A stretch of 64,000 nt of DNA from JBGMEA01 sp041447245 (GCA_041447245.1 JBGMEA010000023.1:124001-188000); one strand, 5' to 3'; shown: positions 43,940 through 52,150, counted from the first letter of the stretch. The notes: a model not told the origin generated them from the letters alone. Program-made: numbers and translations.

Positions 43940-44259
43940 TGCAAAAAGATAATGTTATCCCCGATATCGGAATGATCATCAAAGTAAACACTCCTGAAGG
44001 TAATTATTATCAAATTCCGTGGCGCGACGAATTCGAATTTCGCTGCGGGCACAGAAGACTTTCACAAGAAGGAATCCGAGTTGGATTCCAACAGCATCAA
44101 GAATTCCCGAAAGGGGAGCCTATGCAAATTGTAGGATACGGGCTGCACCCGAGAGCTGCGGTGATTGTCTACATCCTTGAGCCAGTGAATCATCCGGGAC
44201 GATTTTACTTTTACGCACTGCAACAGTTTATGGATAAAGTGACGGTGGTACGAGAATGA
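43939..44259 (+). CDS. Phage protein, unknown
   Basis: 106 residues; GMIIKVNTPEGNYYQIPWRD and FRCGHRRLSQEGIRV suggest a small beta-barrel-type fold. GGAG precedes the ATG. Ends overlapping the next gene by four bases. Confidence 0.6.
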   Translation: MQKDNVIPDIGMIIKVNTPEGNYYQIPWRDEFEFRCGHRRLSQEGIRVGFQQHQEFPKGEPMQIVGYGLHPRAAVIVYILEPVNHPGRFYFYALQQFMDKVTVVRE

Positions 44260-44450
44260 ACGACTTCGTGTATATGGTCTGTGAAAAATGCGGGCTTGAA
44301 TGGAATGTCTCAGCGCTCGCAATTTACAAAAACGGATATACTTGCCCTGTTTGCGCAAACAAAACAAGACAGCGCGGAAGTCCGGGGCGGAAAGGAAAAA
44401 AGAATGCGTACAAAAACAGTGGTTTGCGTCGATTGCGGAGAAACAAGTGA
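44256..44450 (+). CDS. Small zinc-ribbon phage protein
   Basis: 64 residues with CEKCG and CPVC 20 residues apart, then a very basic tail (GSPGRKGKKN, RRLRRNK); probably nucleic-acid binding. Confidence 0.65.
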   Translation: MNDFVYMVCEKCGLEWNVSALAIYKNGYTCPVCANKTRQRGSPGRKGKKNAYKNSGLRRLRRNK

Positions 44451-44607
44451 AATACCGGAAGCGGCCGCACTGCAGCGAATGGGGAAAATCGAATTTTATC
44501 GGTGTCACAAATGCCGGATGAAGCGGAAAAAAGAAGCAAAGCAGATCCCTAAAAAAGAATCATTGCATCAACAAATGTCGCTGCTCGACGCAGCAGGAAG
44601 GAGATGA
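44404..44607 (+). CDS. Small zinc-ribbon phage protein
   Basis: 67 residues with CVDCGE and CHKC and a lysine-rich region, resembling the preceding protein in layout. GGAAAGG lies before ATG. Overlaps the preceding gene by 47 bases. Confidence 0.62.
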   Translation: MRTKTVVCVDCGETSEIPEAAALQRMGKIEFYRCHKCRMKRKKEAKQIPKKESLHQQMSLLDAAGRR

Positions 44608-44614
44608 CAGTCAA

Positions 44615-44914
44615 ATGAGAAGATTAGCATCAATCATTATCGGTATATTGACTGTCATTTTTGTTTTACTGGAATACCGACACCGCGGATATTTTGCATT
44701 TGGCAGTGAATATTTTTTATTATGCTTTATCCCATTATTTAAGGATAAAAAAATCATAGTCAAATTAAGAAGAAGGAGGAAGCAGCATGGGAATGCAGAA
44801 TCACTTGCAAGAGCAGCGGATATCATGTGGCCGGACACAAAAGCAAGTTGCGGATTCATTGAAAGTTATCGATCCGCGTGTCGACGACAAGTTGATAAGC
44901 AGTTTCGAACGTGA
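44615..44914 (+). CDS. Small phage membrane protein
   Basis: 99 residues; two hydrophobic stretches (LASIIIGILTVIFVLLEY and YFLLCFIPLF) before a basic region (KLRRRRKQ). GAAGGAG is upstream of ATG. Its last 128 bases overlap the next gene in another frame. Confidence 0.5.
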   Translation: MRRLASIIIGILTVIFVLLEYRHRGYFAFGSEYFLLCFIPLFKDKKIIVKLRRRRKQHGNAESLARAADIMWPDTKASCGFIESYRSACRRQVDKQFRT

Positions 44915-45233
44915 TTTATGTTTACCGACTAAGACCCAATTAATCGGGCTGTGCCGTCTTTTCGGGTGTTTACCTAAGCATCTATTCAAACGCGGCTCAT
45001 TATCTCTCGCGAACGCCTTAGATCGTGACGAACACGCCATATATGAGCGTATTCCGGAGATATACGCCTTTAAGGTCGATTTGCCGAATGGGTACCGCAG
45101 TAAATTATCTCAGGCGCGCCTGCGCGAATATGGATTCGACAGCCGGTCCGATTGGATCAAGTATTGCGAGACATTGCTCACGGACGAATTAAAAAAAGAA
45201 AGAGCCTGCGCCAACAGACTCAATGAGAAATAG
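44787..45233 (+). CDS. Helix-turn-helix phage protein
   Basis: 148 residues. An XRE-like N-terminus (RTQKQVADSLKVIDPRVDDK, TKTQLIGLCRLFGC) and a C-terminal part ending in a helical region. GAAGGAGG is seven bases before ATG. Regulatory or replication role unknown. Confidence 0.65.
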   Translation: MGMQNHLQEQRISCGRTQKQVADSLKVIDPRVDDKLISSFERDLCLPTKTQLIGLCRLFGCLPKHLFKRGSLSLANALDRDEHAIYERIPEIYAFKVDLPNGYRSKLSQARLREYGFDSRSDWIKYCETLLTDELKKERACANRLNEK

Positions 45234-45275
45234 TAATTCTGTTTGCATTTTAACAAAGAAAGCTTCGGGTGTCAA

Positions 45276-45431
45276 ATGAAAAGTTTTAATCAATTTATGA
45301 AGGTGTTGAAAAAGACCCCGCTCACATCACATCAGTTTAAGACACTCCGCGGGCAGGCGAGAAGCGGAGATCTTCGCGGAGCGATAGAGGGTCTTAATAA
45401 AATTAAAAGGAGGTTATCCGGTGACGAATAA
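45276..45431 (+). CDS. Small phage protein
   Basis: 51 residues, helical and basic (SFNQFMKVLKKTPLTSHQFK). The ribosome site is weak; a TTG 33 bases upstream is the alternative start. Overlaps the next gene by 11 bases. Confidence 0.5.
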   Translation: MKSFNQFMKVLKKTPLTSHQFKTLRGQARSGDLRGAIEGLNKIKRRLSGDE

Positions 45432-45786
45432 CGAAGGAAACATTCTCGAATTTGCAAATGGCGCAATTTTGGAGCGCGTGAGTTTGGAAATGGGGAATAT
45501 TTTGAAAAACATTATGGATCCCAACACTCCGGCGACAAAGAAGCGATCGCTGAAGATTCAGATCGACTTTTCACCAAAAAAAGACAGAAACAACATATCT
45601 GTCAGCGTGTCTGCGAAATCCGTGCTTTGCTCGACGGACGAAATTCAATTGTCTATGTTTGCGGGAAAAACAGAGAACGGATTGCAGGCTGTTGAACTGA
45701 CTGCGGAAATACCAGGACAGATGACTGTGCTCGGTGAAGAGCAGTATCAACGTAAAGTAATGAAAATTGTAGGAGGAAAAAATTAA
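45421..45786 (+). CDS. Phage early protein (GTG start)
   Basis: 121 residues with a conserved-looking ATKKRSLKIQIDFSPKKDR core, similar to proteins often labelled replication terminator protein in Firmicutes phages; that label is not proof of function. AAAGGAGG precedes the GTG. Confidence 0.6.
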   Translation: MTNNEGNILEFANGAILERVSLEMGNILKNIMDPNTPATKKRSLKIQIDFSPKKDRNNISVSVSAKSVLCSTDEIQLSMFAGKTENGLQAVELTAEIPGQMTVLGEEQYQRKVMKIVGGKN

Positions 45787-46506
45787 ATGTTGAAAGAAGC
45801 AATTGAAAAAATCATTTCTCTTTCCGCTCCAAATATTATTGATCGCTGCGGGAATGAATTTTCGGATAAAAAACTTACACTGATCGAATCTCCTCTCATT
45901 GAACCGGTAGAGATTAACACGTTATCCGGATTCGTTTCCGCCATCAAAAAAGAAATCGCAACCGAAGATTTACTTTTACCAATCATGGTACATATCGCCG
46001 ATCATGCATCCGTGTATGCACGCTGCGCTGCTAACCCGACCGAGCGCACCCGTGAAATTCCATTTATCGCAAAGGCACAGTTCGTCGGATTTAATTTCGG
46101 GCTGAAAATGGACATTGAATCAATGATCATCGGATTAAAGTCGCGCTTTATACAAACAGACGAGAGAGATGCGCTTATCAAATGCATCGGATCAATTACA
46201 GAAGAAAACTCAGCCACAGCAAGCGATGACGGAATTTCGCAAAATGTCACTGTAAAAACTGGTGTTGCGTTGAAAGAAGACCTGAAAATTAATCCGATTG
46301 TTAAACTCGCTCCATATCGTACATTCATAGAGCTTAATCAGCCCGAATCGGAATTTTTAATCAGGTTATCAGAAGGCCTTCAAGCAGCGCTGTATGAAGC
46401 CGACGGCGGCGCATGGAAGATTGCCGCGCGGAAAAATATCGGAGCATTCCTCGCGTTGGAACTCGCGGAAGAAATTGCTTCCGGGAAAGTCTATATCGCA
46501 GAGTAA
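45787..46506 (+). CDS. Phage protein, DUF2303-like
   Basis: 239 residues. The segments VHIADHASVYARC and APYRTFIELNQPESEFLIRL recall DUF2303 proteins, found near recombination and replication genes of phages. The assignment is from memory and uncertain. Starts immediately after the preceding stop with GGAGG upstream. Confidence 0.6.
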   Translation: MLKEAIEKIISLSAPNIIDRCGNEFSDKKLTLIESPLIEPVEINTLSGFVSAIKKEIATEDLLLPIMVHIADHASVYARCAANPTERTREIPFIAKAQFVGFNFGLKMDIESMIIGLKSRFIQTDERDALIKCIGSITEENSATASDDGISQNVTVKTGVALKEDLKINPIVKLAPYRTFIELNQPESEFLIRLSEGLQAALYEADGGAWKIAARKNIGAFLALELAEEIASGKVYIAE

Positions 46507-46513
46507 TGTTGCA

Positions 46514-46693
46514 ATGGATAAAGATCATTCAGAAGAATTAAAGCGCATGACGCTGATATCGGATGCTATGTTCACGCTTAATGAATTGGATCCCAATTTG
46601 TCGCCGGAAGAGCAGCGGATCAATGATGCGGTGCTCACCGGAATAGCAGAACTGTATTTTTCAATCGCAGACCGCGTCGGTATCATTTACTGA
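46514..46693 (+). CDS. Small phage protein
   Basis: 59 acidic, helical residues (MDKDHSEELKRMTLIS...). The ribosome site is weak but the frame is free of overlap and lies between two real genes. Confidence 0.45.
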   Translation: MDKDHSEELKRMTLISDAMFTLNELDPNLSPEEQRINDAVLTGIAELYFSIADRVGIIY

Positions 46694-46731
46694 CGTGGTC
46701 GACAACAAAAAAATTTAATAGGAGCGGAAGT

Positions 46732-47556
46732 ATGGCACGCAGTGAGAGCTCGAAAACGGGCATACAGTATTTCCCGCTCGATGTCAATTTTAACGATAAT
46801 ATGAACTTATTTGTTGCGGAAAAAGGTTTGGTTGGGCTCGGAGTAATAATTTTGCTTTGGAAGAAGATTTACTCCGGGCGCGGATATTATACAGAGTGGA
46901 ATGACGACATTGCATTACTGTTCGCAAAGTCAATCAACCTTCCTGCAGACGACAATATCCATCATTATATCGATGCTGCACTGAAACGAAATATTTTCAG
47001 CGCAGAGAAGTATGAACAATACGGAATATTGACATCGGAAGGAATACAAGAGCGTTATATTGAAGCGACTGAACGCAGAAAAGAGGTTAAATTTATATCA
47101 AATTACCTCTTAGTTAATGTCGCAAAAGATAGAAATGTATGCATTATCGAAGAAAATGAGTACATTTTTGTCAAAAATGCATACAAAAGGAAACAAACGA
47201 AACAAAACGAAACAATATCAAATGAAACCATATTAAATGAAATGAAATCAGATCATCATCTTCTCATTGAAAAATTTATCAATGATAATAATGTCGACGA
47301 TGAGGATGAAATAATTCATCTAAAAATTTATGATCAATATTTTTCCCCGGATGATCCGGTTGAATTTACTGATTTATTGAAAATTTACAGAAGGCAGAAG
47401 CAACAGGATCGTGTGGACATTCTCACGCTAGCACTTGATATAACGCATAACAAAACCGGTGTTGAAAAACCGCTTGCTTATGTCAATAAAGTTATCGAAA
47501 ATTTAATTTCAGATAGGTACACTGATGGGAAAACCATGGACGCAAGAAGAATATGA
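46732..47556 (+). CDS. Phage replication-initiation protein (DUF4373 / Lin1244-Lin1753-like)
   Basis: 274 residues. The N-terminus (GIQYFPLDVNFNDNMN, GLGVIILLWKKIYSGRGYY) is typical of the DUF4373 domain in replisome organisers of Gram-positive phages; the C-terminal half is helical and acidic. It would load the host replication machinery at the phage origin. The origin itself was not located. Overlaps the next gene by 32 bases. Confidence 0.75.
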   Translation: MARSESSKTGIQYFPLDVNFNDNMNLFVAEKGLVGLGVIILLWKKIYSGRGYYTEWNDDIALLFAKSINLPADDNIHHYIDAALKRNIFSAEKYEQYGILTSEGIQERYIEATERRKEVKFISNYLLVNVAKDRNVCIIEENEYIFVKNAYKRKQTKQNETISNETILNEMKSDHHLLIEKFINDNNVDDEDEIIHLKIYDQYFSPDDPVEFTDLLKIYRRQKQQDRVDILTLALDITHNKTGVEKPLAYVNKVIENLISDRYTDGKTMDARRI

Positions 47557-48676
47557 TTATCTTGAAGATAACTGGGGTTTAAAATCATTGCAAGCAATTG
47601 CAAACCATCTAAACAGAAGCGAAGCTGCAATAAATATTAAAGTTTTCCGTTTAGGATTGGGTGCCTTTCTCGAGAATGGAGAATACGTCACATTCAACCA
47701 GTTATGTCTTGCGCTCGGCAGAACCGGAGGAACCGGTTATATGATGAAGTCATGGGTTGAAGAAAGAGGTTTCCCGATCAAACATAAACGCGTGAACAAT
47801 TGTAAATTCAAAGTTGTATATCTTGATGAATTCTGGAAATGGGCTGAGAAAAATAGAACTTTTATTGATTTTTCGAAAGTAGAAGAGAATATCATCGGTA
47901 AAGAACCTGAGTGGGTTCGAGAGCAGCGGAAGTTAGATTGGGACAAGAAAGTTAAATTCAGAATATGCCCATGGACTATTATTGAGGATGATGAGTTGCG
48001 TCATTTGCTTCAGCAGAGCAAATATACCTATGATGAGATCTCTGTTAAGATGCACCGAACCGTAGGAGCAATACAAAGAAGATGCATTGATCTTAATTTA
48101 TCTGAACGTCCAATTAAGGCGAACAATCAGACGAAATGGACAGCGGGAGATATTGAAGCGCTTGAGTTATTCATTAAGCAAGGTATGAGCTATGAAATCA
48201 TGGCAGAAAAGATGAGCGGCAAGTCATCAAAAGCAATCCGCGGGAAAGTTTATACTTTGTACGGCTCGGAAAATCTTGACAAGATCATCCGGGGAGAAAT
48301 CGATAATCAAAAACACGAAAGACAGAAAACAGAACGCAACCAACGGCGCCGGGATGAAAAAGTCAGAGCGGAATTAATGAAAAAAGTAATTACTTTACTA
48401 ATGATAAAGCGTAATAGCATGGAGTTTTCTGAATACTGGCAAAAAGAAATTTGCATGAATTGGAACGATATTAAGGGTTGTTTGGCGAAAGAACATGACT
48501 GTGACAGCTGCTCTGAATTTATCAGAATCAGACCTCAGTATTGTGTACGGTGCGGCACTACAATTATCAGTCGCGACAAAGAACAAATATGTCAACGCTG
48601 CAAAGATCAAAGGAAGAAACAAGCGCAGAGGAAATATGCAATAAAAAGCAAAAAACAAGGAGAATCCACTACATGA
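47525..48676 (+). CDS. Multi-HTH phage DNA-binding protein with zinc ribbon
   Basis: 383 residues. Three Myb/SANT-like helix-turn-helix repeats are suggested: PWTQEEYDYLEDNWGLKSLQ, CPWTIIEDDELRHLLQQSKY and KWTAGDIEALELFIKQGMSY, each beginning W-T/E and ending in a recognition-type helix (NRSEAAI, HRTVGAI, GKSSKAI). A C-terminal cysteine-rich part (CDSC, CVRCGT, CQRCKD) is probably a zinc ribbon. It may bind the phage origin or act as regulator. I do not know a named family. Confidence 0.65.
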   Translation: MGKPWTQEEYDYLEDNWGLKSLQAIANHLNRSEAAINIKVFRLGLGAFLENGEYVTFNQLCLALGRTGGTGYMMKSWVEERGFPIKHKRVNNCKFKVVYLDEFWKWAEKNRTFIDFSKVEENIIGKEPEWVREQRKLDWDKKVKFRICPWTIIEDDELRHLLQQSKYTYDEISVKMHRTVGAIQRRCIDLNLSERPIKANNQTKWTAGDIEALELFIKQGMSYEIMAEKMSGKSSKAIRGKVYTLYGSENLDKIIRGEIDNQKHERQKTERNQRRRDEKVRAELMKKVITLLMIKRNSMEFSEYWQKEICMNWNDIKGCLAKEHDCDSCSEFIRIRPQYCVRCGTTIISRDKEQICQRCKDQRKKQAQRKYAIKSKKQGESTT

Positions 48677-49011
48677 AAATATACATTGCGGGGAAGATCA
48701 CAGGTAACCCGAACTACATGGAAGAATTTGCAACAGCTGAGCGGCAGCTGAGAGAAAATGGGTTTGATGTTATGAACCCGACAATCCTTCCTTCCGGATT
48801 CAAGTATGAACAGTACATGCATATTTGCTTTGCAATGATCGACGTTTGCGACGCGGTTGTGCTTCTTGATAATTGGATAGGTAGCAGCGGAGCTCAAAGG
48901 GAAGTTGATTACGCAAATTCAAAACGAAAGAAAGTTTATCAAAATATCGACCCGGGAGCAGTTGCCCCATTGCATGTGCTTATGTCTATCATTTGGAAGA
49001 ATTTACGATGA
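48673..49011 (+). CDS. DUF4406 protein (nucleoside deoxyribosyltransferase-like)
   Basis: 112 residues, MKIYIAGKITGNPNYMEEF and VVLLDNWIGSSGAQREVDYA; the fold is that of nucleoside 2-deoxyribosyltransferases and the set is common in phages. A nucleotide- or NAD-related reaction is inferred, not shown. Overlaps neighbours by four bases each. Confidence 0.75.
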   Translation: MKIYIAGKITGNPNYMEEFATAERQLRENGFDVMNPTILPSGFKYEQYMHICFAMIDVCDAVVLLDNWIGSSGAQREVDYANSKRKKVYQNIDPGAVAPLHVLMSIIWKNLR

Positions 49012-49322
49012 AAGATAAATCTGATCAAATCAAACAAATGGCGTTAAATCGCTTAGTGATACTCGGTGATATGATGGGTGATGGTTTGCATCGCGAACCT
49101 GACGGGAAATGGATATCGAAAGAATACAAGCGAGCGCTCAAAGAAGCCGGCATCATTCCAAAGAGACGTATCAACACCGAGAAAATCGATGAATTCATGA
49201 AGAAACGTGTTACCGAAAACAAATGCAGCTGCGGCGGATCGTTGACACAAACACGAAAAGGATCCTTCCGGGCGAAATGCAACGAGTGCGGGAAAGTATG
49301 GCAATTAGGTAGGAGGAAATAA
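49008..49322 (+). CDS. Zinc-ribbon phage protein
   Basis: 104 residues. The C-terminus CSCGGSLTQTR...CNECGKVW is a zinc ribbon. GGAAG precedes the ATG at 49008. Function unknown. Confidence 0.6.
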   Translation: MKDKSDQIKQMALNRLVILGDMMGDGLHREPDGKWISKEYKRALKEAGIIPKRRINTEKIDEFMKKRVTENKCSCGGSLTQTRKGSFRAKCNECGKVWQLGRRK

Positions 49323-49324
49323 AG

Positions 49325-49765
49325 ATGCCTCTCTTAAATTATACGACATCGATTGATGCGCTGAAGACTGCCGGAGAAATCGAGTATATCTTGATCAAAC
49401 ATGGAGCTTCGGCAATTATGAAAAACTGCAAAGATGGACATGTTGAAAGCCTGTCGTTTATGATCGGGACGAGTATTGGAGAAATCCCGATAAAAATGCC
49501 TGTCAATGTTGAGCCTGTGCTGCGAATAATGACTCAGCAAAAAAAGAAGAATTCGAATGTGCATGCCACGTACGATCAAGCAGAGCGCGTGGCGTGGAGA
49601 ATCCTTAAAGATTGGACGGAAGCTCAGATGGCGATCATTGAAACTGACATGGTAAAAATCGAGCAGGTCTTTCTACCGTATATCGTTTCCGGATCAACAG
49701 GAAAGACATTGTTTGAATCAATTGAAATCGATAATTTTTTATTAACTGACGGAGGTCATGAATGA
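49325..49765 (+). CDS. Phage protein, unknown
   Basis: 146 residues, no recognised motif; contains KKKNSNVHATYDQAERVAWR, reminiscent of a conserved protein of Firmicutes phages. AGGAGG is upstream. Confidence 0.6.
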   Translation: MPLLNYTTSIDALKTAGEIEYILIKHGASAIMKNCKDGHVESLSFMIGTSIGEIPIKMPVNVEPVLRIMTQQKKKNSNVHATYDQAERVAWRILKDWTEAQMAIIETDMVKIEQVFLPYIVSGSTGKTLFESIEIDNFLLTDGGHE

Positions 49766-49983
49766 GTGATTCATACATTAGGGGACATTTAAAGGCGCAC
49801 AAGAACAACAGCGGAAATGGAGGTAAACCTCCACATGGAATCGAACCAAGGTTTATCCATGACGAAAAGCGGCTTGAATTAATTGATAGCGCGATAATCC
49901 GGTATTTCTCAGATAAAAGAACTATTCCGGAAGTTTGGATTCATGAAAGAAACGAGATTATAGAAGGTATGGAAAATGAGTAA
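49762..49983 (+). CDS. Small phage protein
   Basis: 73 residues, polar, with a glycine-rich start (NNSGNGGKPPHG). ATG overlaps the previous stop; GGAGG is in the end of the previous gene. Confidence 0.55.
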   Translation: MSDSYIRGHLKAHKNNSGNGGKPPHGIEPRFIHDEKRLELIDSAIIRYFSDKRTIPEVWIHERNEIIEGMENE

Positions 49984-50251
49984 TTTATCTATTTGGTTTG
50001 ATGTAACGTTCGGAATGATTATCTTTTCGACAGCAGCGGCAATCGGGCTAATTGTATGTGTAATTATTATCACGAAAAAAATCACGGCAAGGCTCAATAT
50101 CATGCAAGGTGAAATCGATAAAAAGAACACGCCGATGGATTTGTTTTTAATGAACATGCCCAAAACTGAAGTAGACCCTTCTTCATTATTAAACTCAATG
50201 CAGATGTTTTCTATGCCGTCAACACGATCAGGTGAGGATGAAAGTAAATGA
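49976..50251 (+). CDS. Small phage membrane protein
   Basis: 91 residues with one membrane helix (IIFSTAAAIGLIVCVIIIT) near the N-terminus and a cytoplasmic-type tail. Overlaps neighbours at both ends. Confidence 0.55.
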   Translation: MSNLSIWFDVTFGMIIFSTAAAIGLIVCVIIITKKITARLNIMQGEIDKKNTPMDLFLMNMPKTEVDPSSLLNSMQMFSMPSTRSGEDESK

Positions 50252-50724
50252 GATCAGAATATTACAGAAAGACAGAAGATGTTCTGTACGATTATCCATA
50301 TCTAAAGATAAAAATTGACATCAACAAGAAGAAACTGGAACAGTACGAGCCTTCTGTCAGATCAACTGATACGACATCTCCTCCGGCATCAAATTCAAAT
50401 ATCACTGACACAACATTCGACCAGGCATCAAAATTTAATATTTATGCGGATCATATCCGTGTTTTGATATCCGAAACAAAAGCTGAAATAACAACAATCG
50501 AAACATTCCTTGATATGCTCGATCCGGTAGAACATAGACTGCTTGAGCTTCGATATTTCAACGGAAGCGGCAATAGCGGACAAAAGGATTATCAGGTAAT
50601 ATCAGAATTAAACATACCTCAGGCAACATATTATAGGACAAAGAATTACCTTATCGACCGGTTGTCCGTGCTTCTTTGGGGGCATCATATTAATGAGGAC
50701 GATACTTCGGCATTGAAAAAGTGA
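50248..50724 (+). CDS. Late transcription regulator, RinA/ArpU/DUF1492-like
   Basis: 158 residues. The C-terminal half (LDPVEHRLLELRYFNGSG, QVISELNIPQATYYRTKNYL) is a sigma-70 region-4-like helix-turn-helix, as in phage late activators of the RinA and DUF1492 groups. RinA activates the terminase operon in staphylococcal phages. It lies just upstream of the methyltransferase and packaging genes. The repeats at 50722 and 51554 are its candidate binding sites, and the first overlaps its own stop codon. Confidence 0.78.
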   Translation: MRSEYYRKTEDVLYDYPYLKIKIDINKKKLEQYEPSVRSTDTTSPPASNSNITDTTFDQASKFNIYADHIRVLISETKAEITTIETFLDMLDPVEHRLLELRYFNGSGNSGQKDYQVISELNIPQATYYRTKNYLIDRLSVLLWGHHINEDDTSALKK

Positions 50725-50765
50725 TAGTATTTTGATAGAACACACGTTCTAAAAAGGACTATAAT
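50722..50765 (+). promoter_or_regulatory. Methyltransferase promoter with 11-bp-phased repeats
   Basis: TGATAGTATTT (50722) and TGATAGAACAC (50733) are 11 bases apart. The -10 TATAAT is at 50760-50765, 27 bases from the start of the second repeat, and no normal -35 is present. GAACACACGTTC (50738-50749) also fits the GAACNNNNGTTC core of a LexA box. Confidence 0.72.
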
Positions 50766-50782
50766 AATAACGAGGTGTTATT

Positions 50783-51556
50783 ATGAAAAGTCCAATCGGT
50801 TGGGTAGGAGGAAAAAGCAGAGTTGTTCATAAACTTCTACCAATCATCCCGGAACATGTTTGTTACGCAGAAGTATTCGGCGGAGCAGGATGGCTGCTAT
50901 TCGCAAAGGCTCCTTCAAGAGTTGAAATACTCAATGATCTCGACGGTAATCTTATGAACTTTTGGAGTGTGGTGAAGAACGCACCTGATCAATTAATCGA
51001 AAGCTTCAATTACAACCTGATATCGCGTGAAACATTCGATACCTGCAGACTGAAATTTATTAACGGAGAATACGAGGACTCCATCGAACGAGCGCATATT
51101 TTCTATTACATTCTGAAAACGTGTTTCGGTTGCAAGATGACCGAACTCAGCTTCGGAATAACAAAGACTCGCAGCCTTGCATTTAATGTCGACAGGATCG
51201 AAAAAGATATCAATGCAGCATATGAACGATTGAAGCACGTGACAATTGAAAGTCTCGACTTTCGAAAGGTAATGAAACATTACGACTCGGCGGACACGCT
51301 ATTCTTCCTTGATCCTCCTTACCTCGATACGATGGGATATGCTGTTGGTGATTTCGGAATCAATGATTACTATGATCTGCACGCCATCATTAATCAGATC
51401 AGCGGAAAGTTTATATTGACAGTCAATGATCATCCTGACTTGAGAAATATGTTCAAAGACTTCAATTTTATCGAGCACGATGTTCTTTACTCCATGATGA
51501 GCAATAAAGCAAAGCAGCGGAAGTTCGGAGAGCTGATCATTACGAATTATACTTGA
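50783..51556 (+). CDS. Phage orphan DNA adenine methyltransferase (Dam type)
   Basis: 257-residue D12-class N6-adenine methyltransferase. IGWVGGKSRVV and EVFGGAGWLLF bind S-adenosylmethionine, and FFLDPPYLDT is the DPPY catalytic motif. No matching restriction enzyme is present, so it probably protects phage DNA or acts in regulation. GAGG lies before ATG. It has its own promoter and is followed by the late promoter that begins in its stop codon. Confidence 0.92.
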   Translation: MKSPIGWVGGKSRVVHKLLPIIPEHVCYAEVFGGAGWLLFAKAPSRVEILNDLDGNLMNFWSVVKNAPDQLIESFNYNLISRETFDTCRLKFINGEYEDSIERAHIFYYILKTCFGCKMTELSFGITKTRSLAFNVDRIEKDINAAYERLKHVTIESLDFRKVMKHYDSADTLFFLDPPYLDTMGYAVGDFGINDYYDLHAIINQISGKFILTVNDHPDLRNMFKDFNFIEHDVLYSMMSNKAKQRKFGELIITNYT

Positions 51557-51619
51557 TAGGAATTTGATCGTATTCTGATAGGATTTTGATAGGATTTCGT
51601 TCGAAATCTGTGTTAAAAT
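51554..51619 (+). promoter_or_regulatory. Late-operon promoter with four 11-bp-phased repeats
   Basis: TGAT starts at 51554, 51565, 51576 and 51587, exactly 11 bases apart (TGATAGGAATT, TGATCGTATTC, TGATAGGATTT, TGATAGGATTT). An extended -10, TGTTAAAAT, ends at 51619; its hexamer starts 27 bases after the last repeat, as in the upstream promoter. There is no normal -35, which suggests activation by the RinA-like regulator. Confidence 0.75.
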
Positions 51620-51641
51620 GTCAGTGTGAAGGAATGCACAG

Positions 51642-51667
51642 AGGAGATCAAAGTATGATCTCCTTTT
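51642..51667 (+). terminator. Hairpin in the late leader
   Basis: AGGAGATCA / TGATCTCCT with a five-base loop and TTT after it, about 20 bases into the expected late transcript; possible attenuator. Confidence 0.55.
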
Positions 51668-51683
51668 ATAGTATTAAGATGAA

Positions 51684-51722
51684 TACATATAAAAACTCTC
51701 ATAGTTGGGAGTTTTTATGTAT
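51684..51722 (+). other. Second long hairpin in the late leader
   Basis: ATACATA-AAAAACTC pairs with GAGTTTTT-ATGTAT around a short loop, just before the ribosome site of the HNH gene. It may act as terminator or mRNA-stabilising structure. Confidence 0.5.
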
Positions 51723-51738
51723 ATTGGAGTTTATTACG

Positions 51739-52077
51739 GTGAAGAAAGCAGACAATCGATATAAGAACAAAAGATGGGATCGTAAAAGAGCAGCGATACT
51801 GAAGCGTGATGGATATCGATGTCAAGAGTGTAAACGATACGGAAGGAGCGCAACCGCAACGACCGTGCATCACATTAATCCTTTAGAGGATTATCCTCAG
51901 CTCATGTATGCCGATGATAATCTTTTATCGCTCTGCGGATCGTGTCATGATCAAATGCACGACCGTGTAAATAATATTTTGACATCGCTCGGATTGCAAT
52001 GGGTATTAAGGACGGAAGAAGTATTGAAAAATAAAAAAGATCAATCCCCCCCGTCTTTTCCAAATACCTGCAATTAG
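51739..52077 (+). CDS. HNH endonuclease (GTG start)
   Basis: 112 residues with CQEC, HHINPLEDYP and LCGSCHDQMH, the HNH fold with structural zinc. Such genes directly before terminase help genome packaging in many HK97-type phages. GTG at 51739 has GGAG upstream; upstream in-frame codons read through the leader hairpins and are not plausible. Confidence 0.87.
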   Translation: MKKADNRYKNKRWDRKRAAILKRDGYRCQECKRYGRSATATTVHHINPLEDYPQLMYADDNLLSLCGSCHDQMHDRVNNILTSLGLQWVLRTEEVLKNKKDQSPPSFPNTCN

Positions 52078-52150
52078 AAAGGGAACGGCCAAGGTAACTT
52101 TTTCCCTCTCCATTGATCTGTGAAAATTTTATGGAAGGCGGTGTTTGGCG

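Noticed and set aside
50783..51556. Restriction-modification system
   Set aside because: Only an adenine methyltransferase is present; the nearby HNH protein belongs to the packaging module by position and size.
51554..51597. CRISPR-like tandem repeats
   Set aside because: The units are 11 bp with no spacers and there are no cas genes; they are promoter-proximal binding-site repeats. No CRISPR array was seen elsewhere.
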